From Oegoconia quadripuncta (taxonomy: Eukaryota; Arthropoda; Insecta; Lepidoptera; Autostichidae), in NCBI GenBank assembly GCA_949316235.1, contig OX438741.1, forward strand, positions 17,175,124 through 17,239,123: a stretch of 64,000 nucleotides of DNA, in the 5' to 3' direction. The notes under the pieces are model-generated. The model saw only the letters and a list, made by a program, of their open reading frames with translations. It had not been told where the DNA came from and did not search any database. Positions 34,401 to 44,200 of this stretch are shown here, piece by piece. Position numbers and translations under genes: made by a program. Within the stretch, counting starts at the first letter, position 1, and every line of letters starts with the position of its first letter.

Positions 34401-35400
34401 AACAATTTAAAAAAAAGAAATAAGTCACATAAACTAATTAGCCATACATCAATAAGTTTGAGATATGGTATTTAAATCAATTAGCTTAGGTTTGAAATAT
34501 GACCAACTCATTGGTTAAAGCACTTAGCTTAGAGCTATTATTTGCAATCCTAGGTACTTAAGTCAAGTAGCTTGGAACATGTATTAATAAACCTAGGCGG
34601 TTGAGTCAAGTAGCTTGGAACATGTATTAATAAACCTAGGCGGTTATGTCAAGTAGCTTGGAACATGTATTAATAAACTTAGGCGGTTAAGTCAAGTAGC
34701 TTGGAACATATATTAATAAACCTAGGCGGTTAAGTCATTTAGCCTGGAACAAAAAAAACGAAAATGTGGGTCATTTTGTATTAATCGACATTTATTTTCG
34801 TTAAAAATAGGAATATCGGAAAAAAACGTTAATCAAAATATGAATAATGTGTAACAGAAACAGAAATTTCCTTTGCTTTGAAAAAATAATGCGATTTGCT
34901 AAAGTTATGATTTTTTTTCTGAAAATCGAAACTTTAAACTGCTCTGGTGTGAAGTTTCAAAAATGGCGGTTAATACAAATAGCCCGGAACCCGTCGATAT
35001 AATACTTCGAGGCCGATTATGTAATGTAGTCTTTATGTTTGTTGTCATTGTGGTATTCCATTCCAGCCGAATTCAACCGAAATTTTTTGGACGTCCATAC
35101 TAAAGGTAGTTTCAGAATAGTTTACTTTGTTTGGGTAATCGAAATTTTTTTGATCGATTTCGGATATGGTTCCTCGGGCAAAGTTTCTCGTAATCACGAG
35201 TGGAGTCATCAGTAAACATAAATTACATTAATTAAATTTCACCCTGTATAACCAGTGGACGGCCCAACGGTTGAATATGATATGCGGCCGACTGTACTTG
35301 CATCTGCAGTTAGTTATGAAACTGAGTAAATAGGCTACTAATTCTAGACCGCTGTCGCAAGCCTAGATTAACATAAGCAAATGTCACTTACGAATTTCAT
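28285..35400 (-). CDS. RR-1 cuticular protein gene A (three exons)
   Basis: The gene encodes a 106-residue secreted cuticle protein predicted to bind chitin in soft larval-type cuticle. Coding exons on the minus strand are 35392-35400, 29014-29135 and 28285-28474. Introns have GT/AG ends and phases 0 and 2. Residues 1-16 or so form a signal peptide (MKFVIALALFAAAANA). The mature part has VRFDTNNIGVDGYNYGYETS and then the Rebers-Riddiford RR-1 domain, GQFSYTGDDGQVYTVNY and NENGYQPEAAHLP. The RR-1 consensus PDG is DDG and AD(E)NGF is AN(E)NGY, both tolerable variants. The start is fixed by an ATGAAATTC exon 35 nt or so downstream of a TATA-driven start site, as in lepidopteran cuticle genes. 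Intron 1 is 6256 bp and filled with transposons. The likely paralogue is gene B, same strand. Confidence 0.9.
28484..28720 (-). repeat. LINE family I 3' end abutting exon 3 of gene A
   Basis: AATAAGAATCGTTTTATTTGACC and CATTTAACGACACACA match 49694-49745, and AAAAGTAATGTTTCACTTG with TTAATTTTCCGAAGTCGG match 50560-50620. The element's 3' tail points into the acceptor of exon 3 and ends about 9 bases before it. Confidence 0.75.
28721..29013. other. Rest of gene A intron 2
   Basis: The intron is 28475-29013 (539 bp). Besides the LINE fragment, 28850-28890 has GCGCTGGTTTTCAGTGGAGCC, again family I wording. Nothing else. Confidence 0.5.
29014..29135 (-). CDS. Gene A exon 2 (signal peptide and linker)
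   Basis: Acceptor TTGTCCAACAG before GTCATCGCC; donor AACTATGG before GTAAATC. It encodes VIALALFAAAANA and the mature N-terminus up to YNY. Reading phase joins both neighbours without a stop. Confidence 0.92.
29136..29950. other. Gene A intron 1, proximal part
   Basis: AT-rich. 29505-29600 carries AGGGTATGGCGGAAGCAAGCC, GATGTCGGGGTGCTCCG and GCTCGCTTCGCTCGCAC, a repeat (family M) shared with 4985-5090. Confidence 0.5.
30250..30480 (+). repeat. 43-bp array, left side (about 5 copies)
   Basis: GTCGCTTAATACAATTAGGTTC, GTCGCTTAATACAACTAGCCTC and diverged versions recur every 43 bp. Confidence 0.8.
30828..30960 (-). repeat. LINE family K 3' end
   Basis: (TTCAA)n at 30818-30840, then TACTCTTTATTGCACAATTAAC, the inverse of the tail at 14560-14596. 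The GC-rich block 30740-30815 just before it contains GCGAGTTCGAATACCGG, a B-box-like word, and may be part of the same insertion. Confidence 0.55.
31123..33799 (-). pseudogene. Jockey-like ORF2: endonuclease and reverse transcriptase (broken)
   Basis: This ORF would nick target DNA and copy element RNA there. The N-terminal AP-endonuclease domain is at 33799-33100 (LRIGTWNVNGL, SETHF, GGDWNAKH, SDRVPV). The RT domain follows: SYRPISLLPIVSKLFEKLL, AFDRVWHMGLL, GVPQGSVLGP and the catalytic TYADDTAIL near 31800. The C-terminal part has LQRMQNGILKNISDAPWY. Lesions: TAA at 32726-32728 between the two domains, and an indel near 32310-32325 after HYPSLWKVSLL, where the reading moves to IHKEGKPAHE. 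The first codon is GTG where family members usually have ATG, overlapping the ORF1 stop. Confidence 0.9.
33796..34236 (-). pseudogene. Jockey-like ORF1 (gag) C-terminal part
   Basis: The minus frame starts in a zinc-knuckle pair: CVKCADAHKTADCPKK and CALCLGNHPANYRGC, spacing typical of jockey gag. After NKRNNTDT a TAA (about 34049) interrupts. The same frame goes on with KSREEIRHANNTEND, a coiled-coil-like IKQSEKIDLLLQHIGNL, and a TGA at 33796-33798 that overlaps the ORF2 start by two bases. ORF1 proteins bind element RNA. The N-terminal half is missing. Confidence 0.8.
34237..34429. other. AT-rich gap inside intron 1
   Basis: No recognisable LINE or array sequence; probably interior of the inverted-repeat element. 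Confidence 0.35.
34430..34750 (+). repeat. 43-bp array, right side (about 8 copies)
   Basis: AAGTCAAGTAGCTTGGAACATG with CCTAGGCGGTT recurs at 34562, 34605, 34648, 34691 and 34734, exactly 43 bp apart. Diverged units before it (ending TTAGCTTAGG, TTAGCTTAGA) keep the same spacing back to about 34430. Confidence 0.9.
35060..35252. repeat. MITE family G fragment
   Basis: CATACTAAAGGTAGTTTCAG, GATATGGTTCCTCGGGC and the end TTTCACCCTGTATA are present; the left terminus is missing. It lies in intron 1, about 140 bp from exon 1. Confidence 0.75.
35392..35400 (-). CDS. Gene A exon 1 (coding part: Met-Lys-Phe)
   Basis: ATGAAATTC followed by the donor GTAAGT. Short three-codon first exons are usual for insect RR-1 genes. 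The 5' UTR is about 40 nt. Confidence 0.85.
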
Positions 35401-35435
35401 GATGCTAGGTGGGTTGGTATGAACGATACACAGGT

Positions 35436-35472
35436 GACTGTGCTTAATATGGATCTGGCCAACTTATATATA
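35436..35472 (-). promoter_or_regulatory. Gene A core promoter: TATA box and start site
   Basis: On the minus strand TATATATAAG lies at 35463-35472, and CACAGTCAC, an initiator-like word, lies about 31-33 nt downstream (35438-35441). The spacing is right for a TATA promoter and places transcription start about 40 nt before the ATG. Confidence 0.75.
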
Positions 35473-36077
35473 CGGCCTTTCTGGTGCTTAGCATATATTT
35501 GAATGACCATTGAAAAGTTTTAAGCTGTAAATAAATTTAAAAATCATTATATGAATCAGAAAGACATCAAAAATCTAATCTGTCTATTAGTTTTTTTCAT
35601 GGACAATGGTTCACTTTTGCACATATTTGCGATGTCTTAATCTTTAGGTAAACCTCTAATGGATTATGGACATATTGATTTACGCACCCACAGTTGGGCA
35701 CACCCTTGTATGGTCATAAGTCATAATAGAACACACATTTCCATGCAGATTGCTAATTTGTGTCAGTATGGTGCTCTATACCACAAACGGTATAATATCT
35801 GTTTTCAATTGATAACAACCGGTAACGACTCTTTAAAGCTCTCTCGGACCGGAACTCTCACATAAAATAGTGGTCACCTATCCAGGCATTGCTTAACTTT
35901 TTTTTATGCACAACGTATTAGCACTTATAACTGCGATGTTAAGTGATGTAAAGTATTTGAAGTTATGTCTTTAGTATATTTTTTTCTTAGCTTAGTAATG
36001 GTTTATACTATTTTAAGGTTCCAATCACTGCATACTACTAACTTTATCTGATTGTGGAGTAAATAAATATACACACA
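35473..36077. other. Gene A upstream region
   Basis: Contains a C-family SINE scrap (35898-35957, inverted TTTTTATGCACAACG) and otherwise nothing clear. Any enhancers would be here or in intron 1, but I can point to no site. Confidence 0.4.
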
Positions 36078-36312
36078 TCTATATATATATAACTCAAAGG
36101 TGACTGACATAGTGATCTATCAACGCCCAGCCCAAACCACTGGACGGATCGGGCTGAAATTTGGCATGCAGGTAGATGTTATGACGTAGGCATCCGCTAA
36201 GAAAGGATTTTGATAAATTCTACCCCCAAGGGGATAAAATAGGGGATGAAAGTTTGTGGTTTGTATTTTGATAAAATCTTCCACGCGGACGAAGTCGCGG
36301 GAGGAAAGCTAG
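36078..36312 (+). mobile_element. Non-autonomous Helitron, 235 bp
   Basis: Starts TCTATATATATATAACTC after an A, and ends CCACGCGGACGAAGTCGCGGG, then AGGAAAGCTAG before a T. The terminal stem CGCG(G)AC/GTCGCG with loop GAA is clear. The start resembles that of the larger Helitron at 55907. Confidence 0.85.
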
Positions 36313-36428
36313 TTTATAATAAGATTCCAAAATTGATTAGAGAAGTATTTAAGAGGAAACTTCATGATCTGTTGGTCCAAATGTGTTACTACAGCTTACA
36401 CGAATTCTTAGATGACAAGTCTATATAA
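36313..36428 (+). pseudogene. LINE ORF2 extreme C-terminus
   Basis: Reads YNKIPKLIREVFKRKLHDLL and YYSLHEFLDDK before a stop, like the last residues of the ORF2 at 50085-50516 (GYYKISDYLDDK). It is fused to the Helitron end by chance. Confidence 0.6.
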
Positions 36429-36446
36429 TTAATAAATAATAAATAA

Positions 36447-36779
36447 ATAAATATTTCGGACACTTACACCAATCATCTATATATCCTTCCTTAGACATAC
36501 ACACAGCGCCATCTAGTTCCACAGTAAGCAACTATATGCTTGTGTTGTCAGATGATTGATATAATACATAAATACATTTTTTTTTTGTAAATAAATACTT
36601 ATTATAAATGAAAACATCCATAACTCGGGTACACATGTCCGTATTCATCACACAAACATATGCCCCTAGCGGGATTCGAACCCGCAACCTTTTGGTATAG
36701 TGGTCAGAGTTGCTAACCATTACACCAAACAGGTTGTCAATGTCAATCATCTAGTCCCAAACTAAGCAAAGCTTGTACT
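36447..36779 (-). repeat. SINE family B, copy 3, left part (split)
   Basis: Pieces at 36447-36479 and 36744-36779 are the tail of a B copy; its remainder is at 44549-44715 beyond the gypsy element. A SINE A sits between the two left pieces. Confidence 0.85.
36480..36743 (-). repeat. SINE family A inserted in SINE B, 10-bp duplication
   Basis: A full inverted A copy, bounded by CAATCATCTA at 36470-36479 and 36744-36753, both belonging to the host SINE B. Confidence 0.93.
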
Positions 36780-36927
36780 TTTGATGTTTGTTTGATACGT
36801 GGATTCCATAAAAAGACTTATTAAATTCGAGACCATTTATTCGTTCGACTCATAGGTGACATTACAGCCTAATGGCGGGCTGCCGACCATAGATAATAAA
36901 GCATACATAAAGGCCTTATACACGACA
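36780..36927 (-). repeat. Gypsy 3' LTR
   Basis: On the minus strand it starts TGTCGTGTATAAGG and ends AAACATCAAA. It includes an AATAAG/AATAAA-like word and matches the other LTR throughout. Confidence 0.93.
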
Positions 36928-36937
36928 TCCTCCCCTT
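36928..36937 (-). promoter_or_regulatory. Polypurine tract
   Basis: AAGGGGAGGA directly before the 3' LTR on the minus strand. Primes plus-strand DNA synthesis in LTR elements. It overlaps the last codon area of pol (stop at 36936-36938). Confidence 0.8.
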
Positions 36938-38584
36938 ACAAATTTAGTTTTACAGGTGGTCGCACTATCCTATAAGATCTCCTCACCATAGGGGTGCTAC
37001 CCACAGAACTAGGAGTGGTAGTGACTCTAGGAAGCTCAAATGTTGGAGGCTGAGTTACAGTTTGAGGAACTGACAACTGTTGTGAACTAGGAGTGGGAAC
37101 TGGACTTAATTGTAAATCAGTAAAAGGCTCAGGCCGTTGTACTGTTACCGACTCTTCAATGGGCACTATAGGTATTGGAACTAGAGGTGATTTAGCTACT
37201 TGCCCAGGGAATGGAGCATGACTTATTTGATTCAAATGAACTTTCTTGAGTACTCCATCAATTGACACTAAATATAGTGTTGCACTTAAAATTTTTACAA
37301 TAATTCCCCTTAGAGGATAATTTGCTCCACATCTCACTAATACAGCTTCATTCTCTACAAAATGAGGATAACTAGGTAAACGTTTAGTAGAATGAGGTGT
37401 ATGAACAGGATTTAACATAGTCAATAATGTTCTAGGTAAGTAAGACAACAATATGGAATTTGGTGTTTTACAATTGACAGTTGTCTGAGTATTCCTATAA
37501 TTCAACAAAAATTTCGACAATTGAAGAGACATGTCTGTTTCATAAGATTCACAACTTAACATTAATTTTTTTAAAGCCTTTTTTGCGATCTGTACATTTC
37601 TTTCAGCCGATCCATTACTGTTTGGATGATATGGTGGAGTCTTAGTCACTTTAATATTTAATTTAGTACAAAACTCTATAAACTGGTGAGAATCAAACGG
37701 TGGACCGTTGTCCGACACTAACTCACAAGGCAAACCAACTATAGCAAAAATTGAATACAATTCTTTTATGACATTTTCTGCATTACACTGTTTCATAAGT
37801 TTAATATCTAACCATTTGGAATATGTGTCACAAAATATCATGAAATGCTGCTTTCTATATTCAAAAAAATCAATATGAACCCTTTCAAATGGTATAATGG
37901 TTTGCGGCCAGGGCATCTTTACATTATTAGGTTTAAAATTGATTAGAGCACAAGGCTCACATGATTGACACTTTAATTCAATGTCTTTAGACATTGAGGG
38001 CCACCAAAATAGGGACCTGGCTAACATTTTAGTTCGTACCATCCCAGGGTGTCCTTCATGTAATAAATTTAAGACTTGCGATTGACAAGTTTGGGGAACA
38101 ATTAGTCTGGATGTAAATAATAAACACCCATCTACAATAGAAATGCCAAACCTGAGTTTATGGTAAGGCATAATTGCTTGATCTTTCATGTGATCTGGCC
38201 AACCTAGCCTAGTAAATTGTAACACTTTTGACAACACAGGGTCATTGCTAGTTTTCATGGCAATATCAACATGATCGATTGGAATATCATTTAAAATATT
38301 ACTGTGATTAATATCAATTGTTACCTTATTGACAGGTAGTCTAGATAATGCGTCTGCATGAGATAAATATTCACTTTTTCTATGTTCTAAATTATAATCA
38401 TAATTCTCTAATATCAGAGCCCAATGTTGTAGACGTTGAGTTGCTAAAGTAGGAACATTTTTTGATGGATGTAAAATATGTTTAATTGGTGCATTATCGG
38501 TTACTAAAGTAAAATGTCTACCCCATAGATACTTATGAAATTTGGTGACTGCATATACTATTCCTAATGCTTCTCGGTCTAACT
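36936..38584 (-). pseudogene. Gypsy pol, 3' part: RNase H remainder and integrase
   Basis: The frame begins at LDREALGIVYAV, mid RNase H (FTLVTDNAPIKHIL, SHADALSRLP). It continues to the integrase zinc domain (HEGHPGMVRTK, then CQSCEPC), the catalytic core (VHIDFF, LVSDNGPPF, and NGSAERN with the final Glu, so the D,D,E set is present) and a C-terminal SYRIVRPP segment. About 550 residues are open with no stop. It is the continuation of the frame at 41294-44306, separated by the inserted LINE. Without the insertion the frame would be continuous, so loss of function is due only to that insertion as far as I can see. Confidence 0.93.
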
Positions 38585-39417
38585 TGGGGCCTTTAATGTT
38601 TGTGCTTTTTATCAACGACATAGATACATGCTTCAGGAACAGCAATTTTCTATTATATGCAGATGATTTGAAAATTTATAGACGAATCAATGACATGGAC
38701 GATAGCCGTAAGTTACAGGAGGATCTTATGCGTCTAGATGACTATTGCACTCTTAACAAACTTCATTTGAACATAAGAAAATGTAAATTTATAACTATCA
38801 CTAAGAAGATTAATATTACGTGTTTTAATTATTCGCTAGGTAATAAACCCTTGGAGAAGGTATCAGTCATTCGTGATTTGGGTCTGCTTCTTGATTCTGA
38901 CTTACATTTTGATAAATACATTGATCACATCGTCGGTAAAGCTTACCAAATGTACGGATTTGTTATGCGTACCTGTGGCCAATTTAGACAGGTGAGTAGT
39001 TTCCTGTACTTATTTAAAACACTAATAAGATCCCAATTAGAATATGCCCCTGTCATCTGGAACCCTTATTATGACAAATACACTAATATTATAGAAGCAG
39101 TACAGAGAAAATTTCTTAGACGAGTTAACTACAAATGTTATGGGGCTAAGTGCTCCTATGAACGTTTATTAAAAAAATTCTCGCTTCCTTCTTTGAAAAT
39201 GAGGAGAACGCTTTTGGACGCATTTGTATTTTACAATTTGCTTAATAACCGTTTCAATTGCATTGACCTAATTAGTCATGTCAGATATGGCATCCCCAGT
39301 ACTTCACAACGCATTAGAGATAAGTATCCGCTGAAGCCATTTGCTCCCAGACACACTAACACCAACGCTGGTTTGCGGGCACCATTAACCAGAATTATGT
39401 CATCATATAATAACTAC
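38585..39417 (+). pseudogene. LINE reverse transcriptase fragment, interrupted
   Basis: Frame: LGPLMFVLFINDID, catalytic LLYADDLKIYR, then a thumb-like KLHLNIRKCKFITITK, and the C-terminal connection region SQLEYAPVIWNPYYDKY, ...VQRKFLRRVNYK, ...RRTLLDAFVFYNLLNN. The upstream endonuclease and RT motifs are absent (5' truncation). The apparent end LGAYNHLL is transposon sequence; the true C-terminus continues at 40592. No stop was found in the fragment, so it inserted fairly recently. Confidence 0.88.
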
Positions 39418-39420
39418 CTG

Positions 39421-40591
39421 GGGGCCTACAATCACCTCTTATAGCAATATTACAGTAATATTACTTTGGAAATTCGTACCCCGACCGCCTTAAAACAAGC
39501 TTATTATAATATTGTTTTGTTAAGCAGTTTTGTGACGTCACCGCTGAATCATTCGCTCAATTCGTACCACCATCGTTGTTTAACGGTCGTTTGACAGCTA
39601 GTAATATTGCTCAAACGTCAAATTTTACAATCTTAAAAAAGTTAGTCTCTTGTGATGGATTTATTATTGTTTTAGTGGTATAAGGATGATAAACCGTTAT
39701 TTTCGCTTAAAAAAGTAAGTGGATGTGTTTTTCACAATAACTCTTTATAAATACATTGTGTTCATTGCGTAAACCGATAAGAAATACATTAAATGTGATG
39801 TGGTTTTAGATGGCCAATGATTACGAATTATTCGAGTTTCTGGAAGACGATGCCGCAGAGGATTTGTCGGAGAAGATGCAACGTCGAAGGCGATTACGTG
39901 AAGAATGTAATCCCTTCGATATTGACGAAGCTGAATTTGTTCGACGAGTTCTTTGTCTAGGATGCTTGCTTATTCTATAAATGAACAAAAATCACTAAAA
40001 CATTAGTTTGTATTTACTTCTAGTCGCCATAATATAAATTCTATAAAACCAGTAAAAAATAATTTCAAACAAATAAAAATTTTATACCAAGATTATGAAA
40101 TTAAGAAAGCGCCGCGCTTATTACTTTGACACAATGTTTCATTTTACGGAACGACACCGGCGGCGGGAGCAGCGTTACTTCACATTTAATTTACGCTTTC
40201 TTGCATTACTTCAATGAAAATGTATATTTAAATTTATATATGCATAAATATAAAAAACTTTTATTTCTAATTATGCATTTCAACAATAAAAATATGAACA
40301 TAAACGACAAAAATCATGCACAATATTTAAATAATTGCGTATACCGGAACGCTATTATTATTCGAGGTGTGAAAGTGATAACGCTATACAAAGGTATAAC
40401 GTTGTCTCGTTCTTCTGACTGCAAGGAATAGACAAATCATTCGTTCTTTCCCGTCTCTAAGCAGGAGTAAAACAATATTGTTTTGTATTATCGCTAGATG
40501 ATCGCGGTACGAATTTGAGTAATATTACTTTAACATTGAAACAAAACGTTCCTGAAACATGATGGTTTTTAAAATGATCGTTGTAGGCCCC
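39421..40591 (+). mobile_element. Harbinger-like DNA transposon remnant with CTG duplication
   Basis: The ends are GGGGCCTACAA and its perfect reverse complement TTGTAGGCCCC, with CTG at 39418-39420 and 40592-40594. Subterminal words AGTAATATTACT and AAATTCGTACC occur near both ends in inverse order. It is 1171 bp, too short for a full transposase plus Myb-like gene. The 3-bp duplication and the coding remnant favour PIF/Harbinger. Confidence 0.8.
39810..39980 (+). pseudogene. Harbinger transposase N-terminal remnant
   Basis: 56 codons from ATG to TAA: an acidic start (ELFEFLEDDAAEDL), an arginine cluster (MQRRRRLREE), then NPFDIDEAEFVRRVL. The order, an acidic stretch, RRRR, NPF and an F-R-R(F) word, resembles N-termini of insect HARBI1-like transposases (from memory). 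The frame then runs into unrelated sequence, so the DDE nuclease domain has been deleted. Confidence 0.55.
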
Positions 40592-40684
40592 CTGTACGAT
40601 ATTGATCCCTTTGCACTACCTATTGGTTCGTTTAAGAGACAATCGTACAAGATGCTTTTACTAAGGCTTGATGGCTGCACATAA
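40592..40684 (+). pseudogene. LINE ORF2 C-terminus, right of the DNA transposon
   Basis: Reads YDIDPFALPIGSFKRQSYK to a TAA at 40682-40684, in the same frame as the left part once the inserted element and one CTG copy are discounted. Endings of this kind (D-I/V-D...F, SFKR) are usual for the family. Confidence 0.75.
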
Positions 40685-41289
40685 TGGTTTTTCACCTCTT
40701 TCTGTGGATGTGTGTACGCACGTGTGTAGGGTTCGGATATATCAATGAATTATTTATCCAATTTATTTATTGTTTATTCGTTTATGTTGATATACTGTGA
40801 GACTGAATAGCACAACTGAATAGCATCTTTGACTAACTTTTTAGAATTATACTGCATCTGGTATAATTTATTATTATAATAAAGTGTTAATGGCTTCACC
40901 ACGCGCTTGATTAAGGTTTATAACTTCATTGTCAAAATTAGTATAATATTATTTTGGTATGGTAACAAGTAACAGTAAATGCATCGCATACTAGGTATAA
41001 TATGTAGCATTCATTAATATATTTTTAGGGTAAATTTTTTGTGATGCTACTAACTATATTTAGACACTATTTGTAATAAGTAATAACGGTAGGTAATATT
41101 GTTAAACTTAGCTTAGGTATATTCAAGATATAGTGTTAAATTTAACCAACTGTGTACCACTGTATTCGTCTTCGAAATAGTAACCTGTGGATAACGTTGC
41201 TGGTTGTACAATGATCCACATCATTTTGTAAGACTAGATTAAGTATATAAATTGTGCAGCTGTTTGTTGTCCTTAATAAAATAAAATAA
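40685..41289 (+). other. LINE 3' UTR and tail
   Basis: About 600 bp, AT-rich, ending in a TAAAA-type tail. No further insertion is seen. Confidence 0.65.
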
Positions 41290-41293
41290 AACT

Positions 41294-44200
41294 GAGAGTA
41301 CCCTTGTTGCACTTTTGTCAGTGAACAGGATGCAAATGCTACTGGTCTTTCTATTGGCTTAGAATATTCATCCTCTTGAACTACATGGCACAAAACAACA
41401 CCTAAACCAACAGGACTTGCATCGCTATATATTACTATGGGAAGTGCTGGATTGTAGTGAACAAGTAGATTACTTTTTAACAATTTCTGTTTTGACAATT
41501 CAAATGCTAATTGATGACTTTTATTCCAAGACCATTTAGTATTCTTTTCTATTAACTCACGTAAAGGTTTAACTAATGTACTCAAATTATCAATATAATT
41601 ATTGTAGTAATTTAACATACCCAAGTAAGACCTTAATTCTTTAATATTCTGTGGTGTTTTAGCATTGACTATTGCTGAAACCAGAGATGGACTCGGGGTC
41701 CTACCTTCAGCACAAATGATGTGACCCAAATATTCAACTGAAGATGAAAACCACTTGCATTTCTCAAAGTTAACACGGACATTATGATAACTTAATTTTT
41801 CTAAGACTTTGACCACTGTGGCATAACATTCTTCAAAACTATCACCTTTTATTAAGATGTCATCGATATAACAACATGTATTTTTGATCCCTGACAATAT
41901 TTGATCCATAATATTTTGAAAAATGGCTGGTGCTGAAGCTATTCCATAAATGAGTCTGTTATATCTATACAATCCCTTGTGGGTATTGACTGTTAAAAGT
42001 TGTTGGCTATCTTTACTGGCTAATAATTGAGTGTACGCATCTGACAAATCAAGAACAACAAATACTTTACCATTGGCTAAGGTTGCGAAAACATCCTCTA
42101 CTTTAGGGAGCGGGTAATAATCAACCTTTAAATTTGGATTCACTGTTTTCTTAAAATCTACACACAATCTGTATGATCCATCACTTTTCCTAACAGGGAC
42201 TAAGGGTGAAGCCCATTCTGAATGACTGACTTTGTATACTTTTCCATCCCTTTCCAATTTGTCAATAGACTCGGATATTGTATCGACAATGTTATAAGGC
42301 AATGGGTAAGGTTTTTGAAACAGGGGTGTGGCTTCTTCTTTTAAATTTAACTTTGCTTCAAAACCAACTATATTTGACGACTTGTCCTTACTGAAAACAT
42401 TAGAAAACTTATCTTTCAACTTTTGTACAATTCCATTGATAAATTCAGACTTTGTTTGATTATGACTGACTGACTTTGACTTGTTCCTCTCTTGAATATA
42501 ACATAAATTTTTATTTTCATTTAAATCTGACATTGAATTTTTTCCCTGACTGTACTTTATAGACTCTTCCTTTTGATTAAAATTTGACATAGACTTGTCA
42601 TTATGACTGTATTTTGACATAGACTTTATTCCTTGACTGTCCTTTGACATATTATCACTATAATTAAAACCTGACATAGACTTTCCTTCCTGACTATACG
42701 TTGGCATATCTTGACCACAATTAAACCCTGACATAGACTTTCTTCCCTGACTGTACTGACTGACCTCTGGTATTTTATTTAAGACACTTTGAGACTGTGG
42801 AGAAGTCTCAACATTTGACATTATTGTGTGACAATTGAGCAACTTGTTTCTCCAATCTGGATAGAGAACGTCCAACCAATTTCTACCTAACAAAGGTGTG
42901 AATGACTGAGACTTATTAGCACATACAATTAATGGTAAATTTTTATAGTTCTTACTAGACTTGACTTTGACAAAAATTTGCCCTTCGGTTGGTATAGGAC
43001 CTGACACAGATTTTAGTTTTATGTTTGTAGGCACTAACTTTAAGTTTTGAAAATACTTGGCATAACATTGATAAGGTATCAAGGTAATAGCTGCACCTGT
43101 ATCTAACTCAAATTGTATCTGAGATTCATTTACATCAAGTGTTACTCTTTGAGACCTGTGACAATTATTTGACTCCTTATCTTGTAACAAATTAATATTA
43201 GAACATTGTTTACATTGTAGATCACAAGGTATTTCACATGATAAACAAATACATTCACCTGCACCTTCATACTCCACACTTATATTTTCAATACGCATAT
43301 CCTGGGACTCATCACATAGTTGATCGACAACACAATCAATTTCACCTATTTCTTCTTGTATTTGGTGAATGACACGCTGACCTGACTGACTGCTGCGACA
43401 CTTCCTTGAAGTATGACCGGTTCTATGACATGTATAGCATTGCCATTGAGCAGCTGGACATGTAGAAGGATTGTGGAATCTCCCACATCGAAAACATTCT
43501 TGTCGATTCTGATTATTGTAGTTTGATTGACTCGCACCTACTTGTTGTCTTTGACTATCCGACTGACTATGACTGGAATGACGATTATCACTTTGCTGAC
43601 TTGACTGACCTTGACGGTTTGATGAACTCGGTTGACTTGATTGTCTTGGACCAAATAACTGACTTGGACGATTTGACTGACTTGGTCGACTTGACTGACG
43701 ATTGTAGGGCTGACTCTGCCTTACAGGGCACCGGTTGACTTTATTGACTGTAATCTCATTATTCAATCTCTTAATTTGCTGTTGTACTGCTTCTTCTTGG
43801 ATTACTAAGGATTTTGCTTGCTCAAATGTAAGGTCTTTCGCCGCTAATAATTTAGTTCTGGTACTTTGACTTTTAATTCCCGATATTAACTGATTAACTA
43901 GTGCCTGATCTCTGTATTGTTCAAAATTACATTTCGATGCTAACTCTTGTAGGTTTAGAATAAATTCAACTACTGACTCATCTTGCTGGTGACACTTGTT
44001 GAACATGTAGCAATAGGTTGTTTTCAAGGCTGTCGGGTTATACTTTTCTTTTAAAATGAGAGCTAATTCCTTTATTGACTTTTCTTTTGGCTTATTGGGC
44101 AAACATGCCGTGTGCAGCATGTCGTAATGACGACTACCAATGAAGGTTAAAAATAATGATTTCCTTTTGGAACCTGAGACATCCTCTGCCAGGACATTGT

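Larger units (their letters stand above)
29951..35003. mobile_element. Segment bounded by inverted repeats, with 43-bp arrays
   Basis: The left end (from 29951) reads TATCGACGGGTTCCGGGC then TATTTGAATTAACCGCCATTTTT. The right end, read in reverse, gives the same with one or two changes. Inside each end are 43-bp periodic arrays whose core resembles the inner part of the inverted repeat. The middle is occupied by a jockey-like LINE. No transposase is visible. It could be a large non-autonomous DNA transposon about 1.8 kb long before the LINE inserted. Exact termini are uncertain because the edge word ATATCGAC is also inverted at the far side. Confidence 0.6.
38585..41289 (+). mobile_element. 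LINE inserted in gypsy pol (5' truncated)
   Basis: A non-LTR element of jockey/CR1 type in the opposite orientation to the gypsy. It begins inside the RT domain (LGPLMFVLFINDI) and ends with AATAAAATAAAATAAA. AACT at 38581-38584 and 41290-41293 is a probable target duplication. The element is itself split by a DNA transposon at 39421-40591. Confidence 0.88.

Noticed and set aside
40126..40431. 101-codon plus-strand frame inside the Harbinger-like element
   Set aside because: Very AT-rich composition, no transposase motif, and no link to the N-terminal remnant. Kept as non-coding.
43523..43738. Plus-strand frame rich in Asp/Leu (DLTDLVDLTDD)
   Set aside because: Antisense of the Ser/Gln-rich gag linker of the gypsy element.
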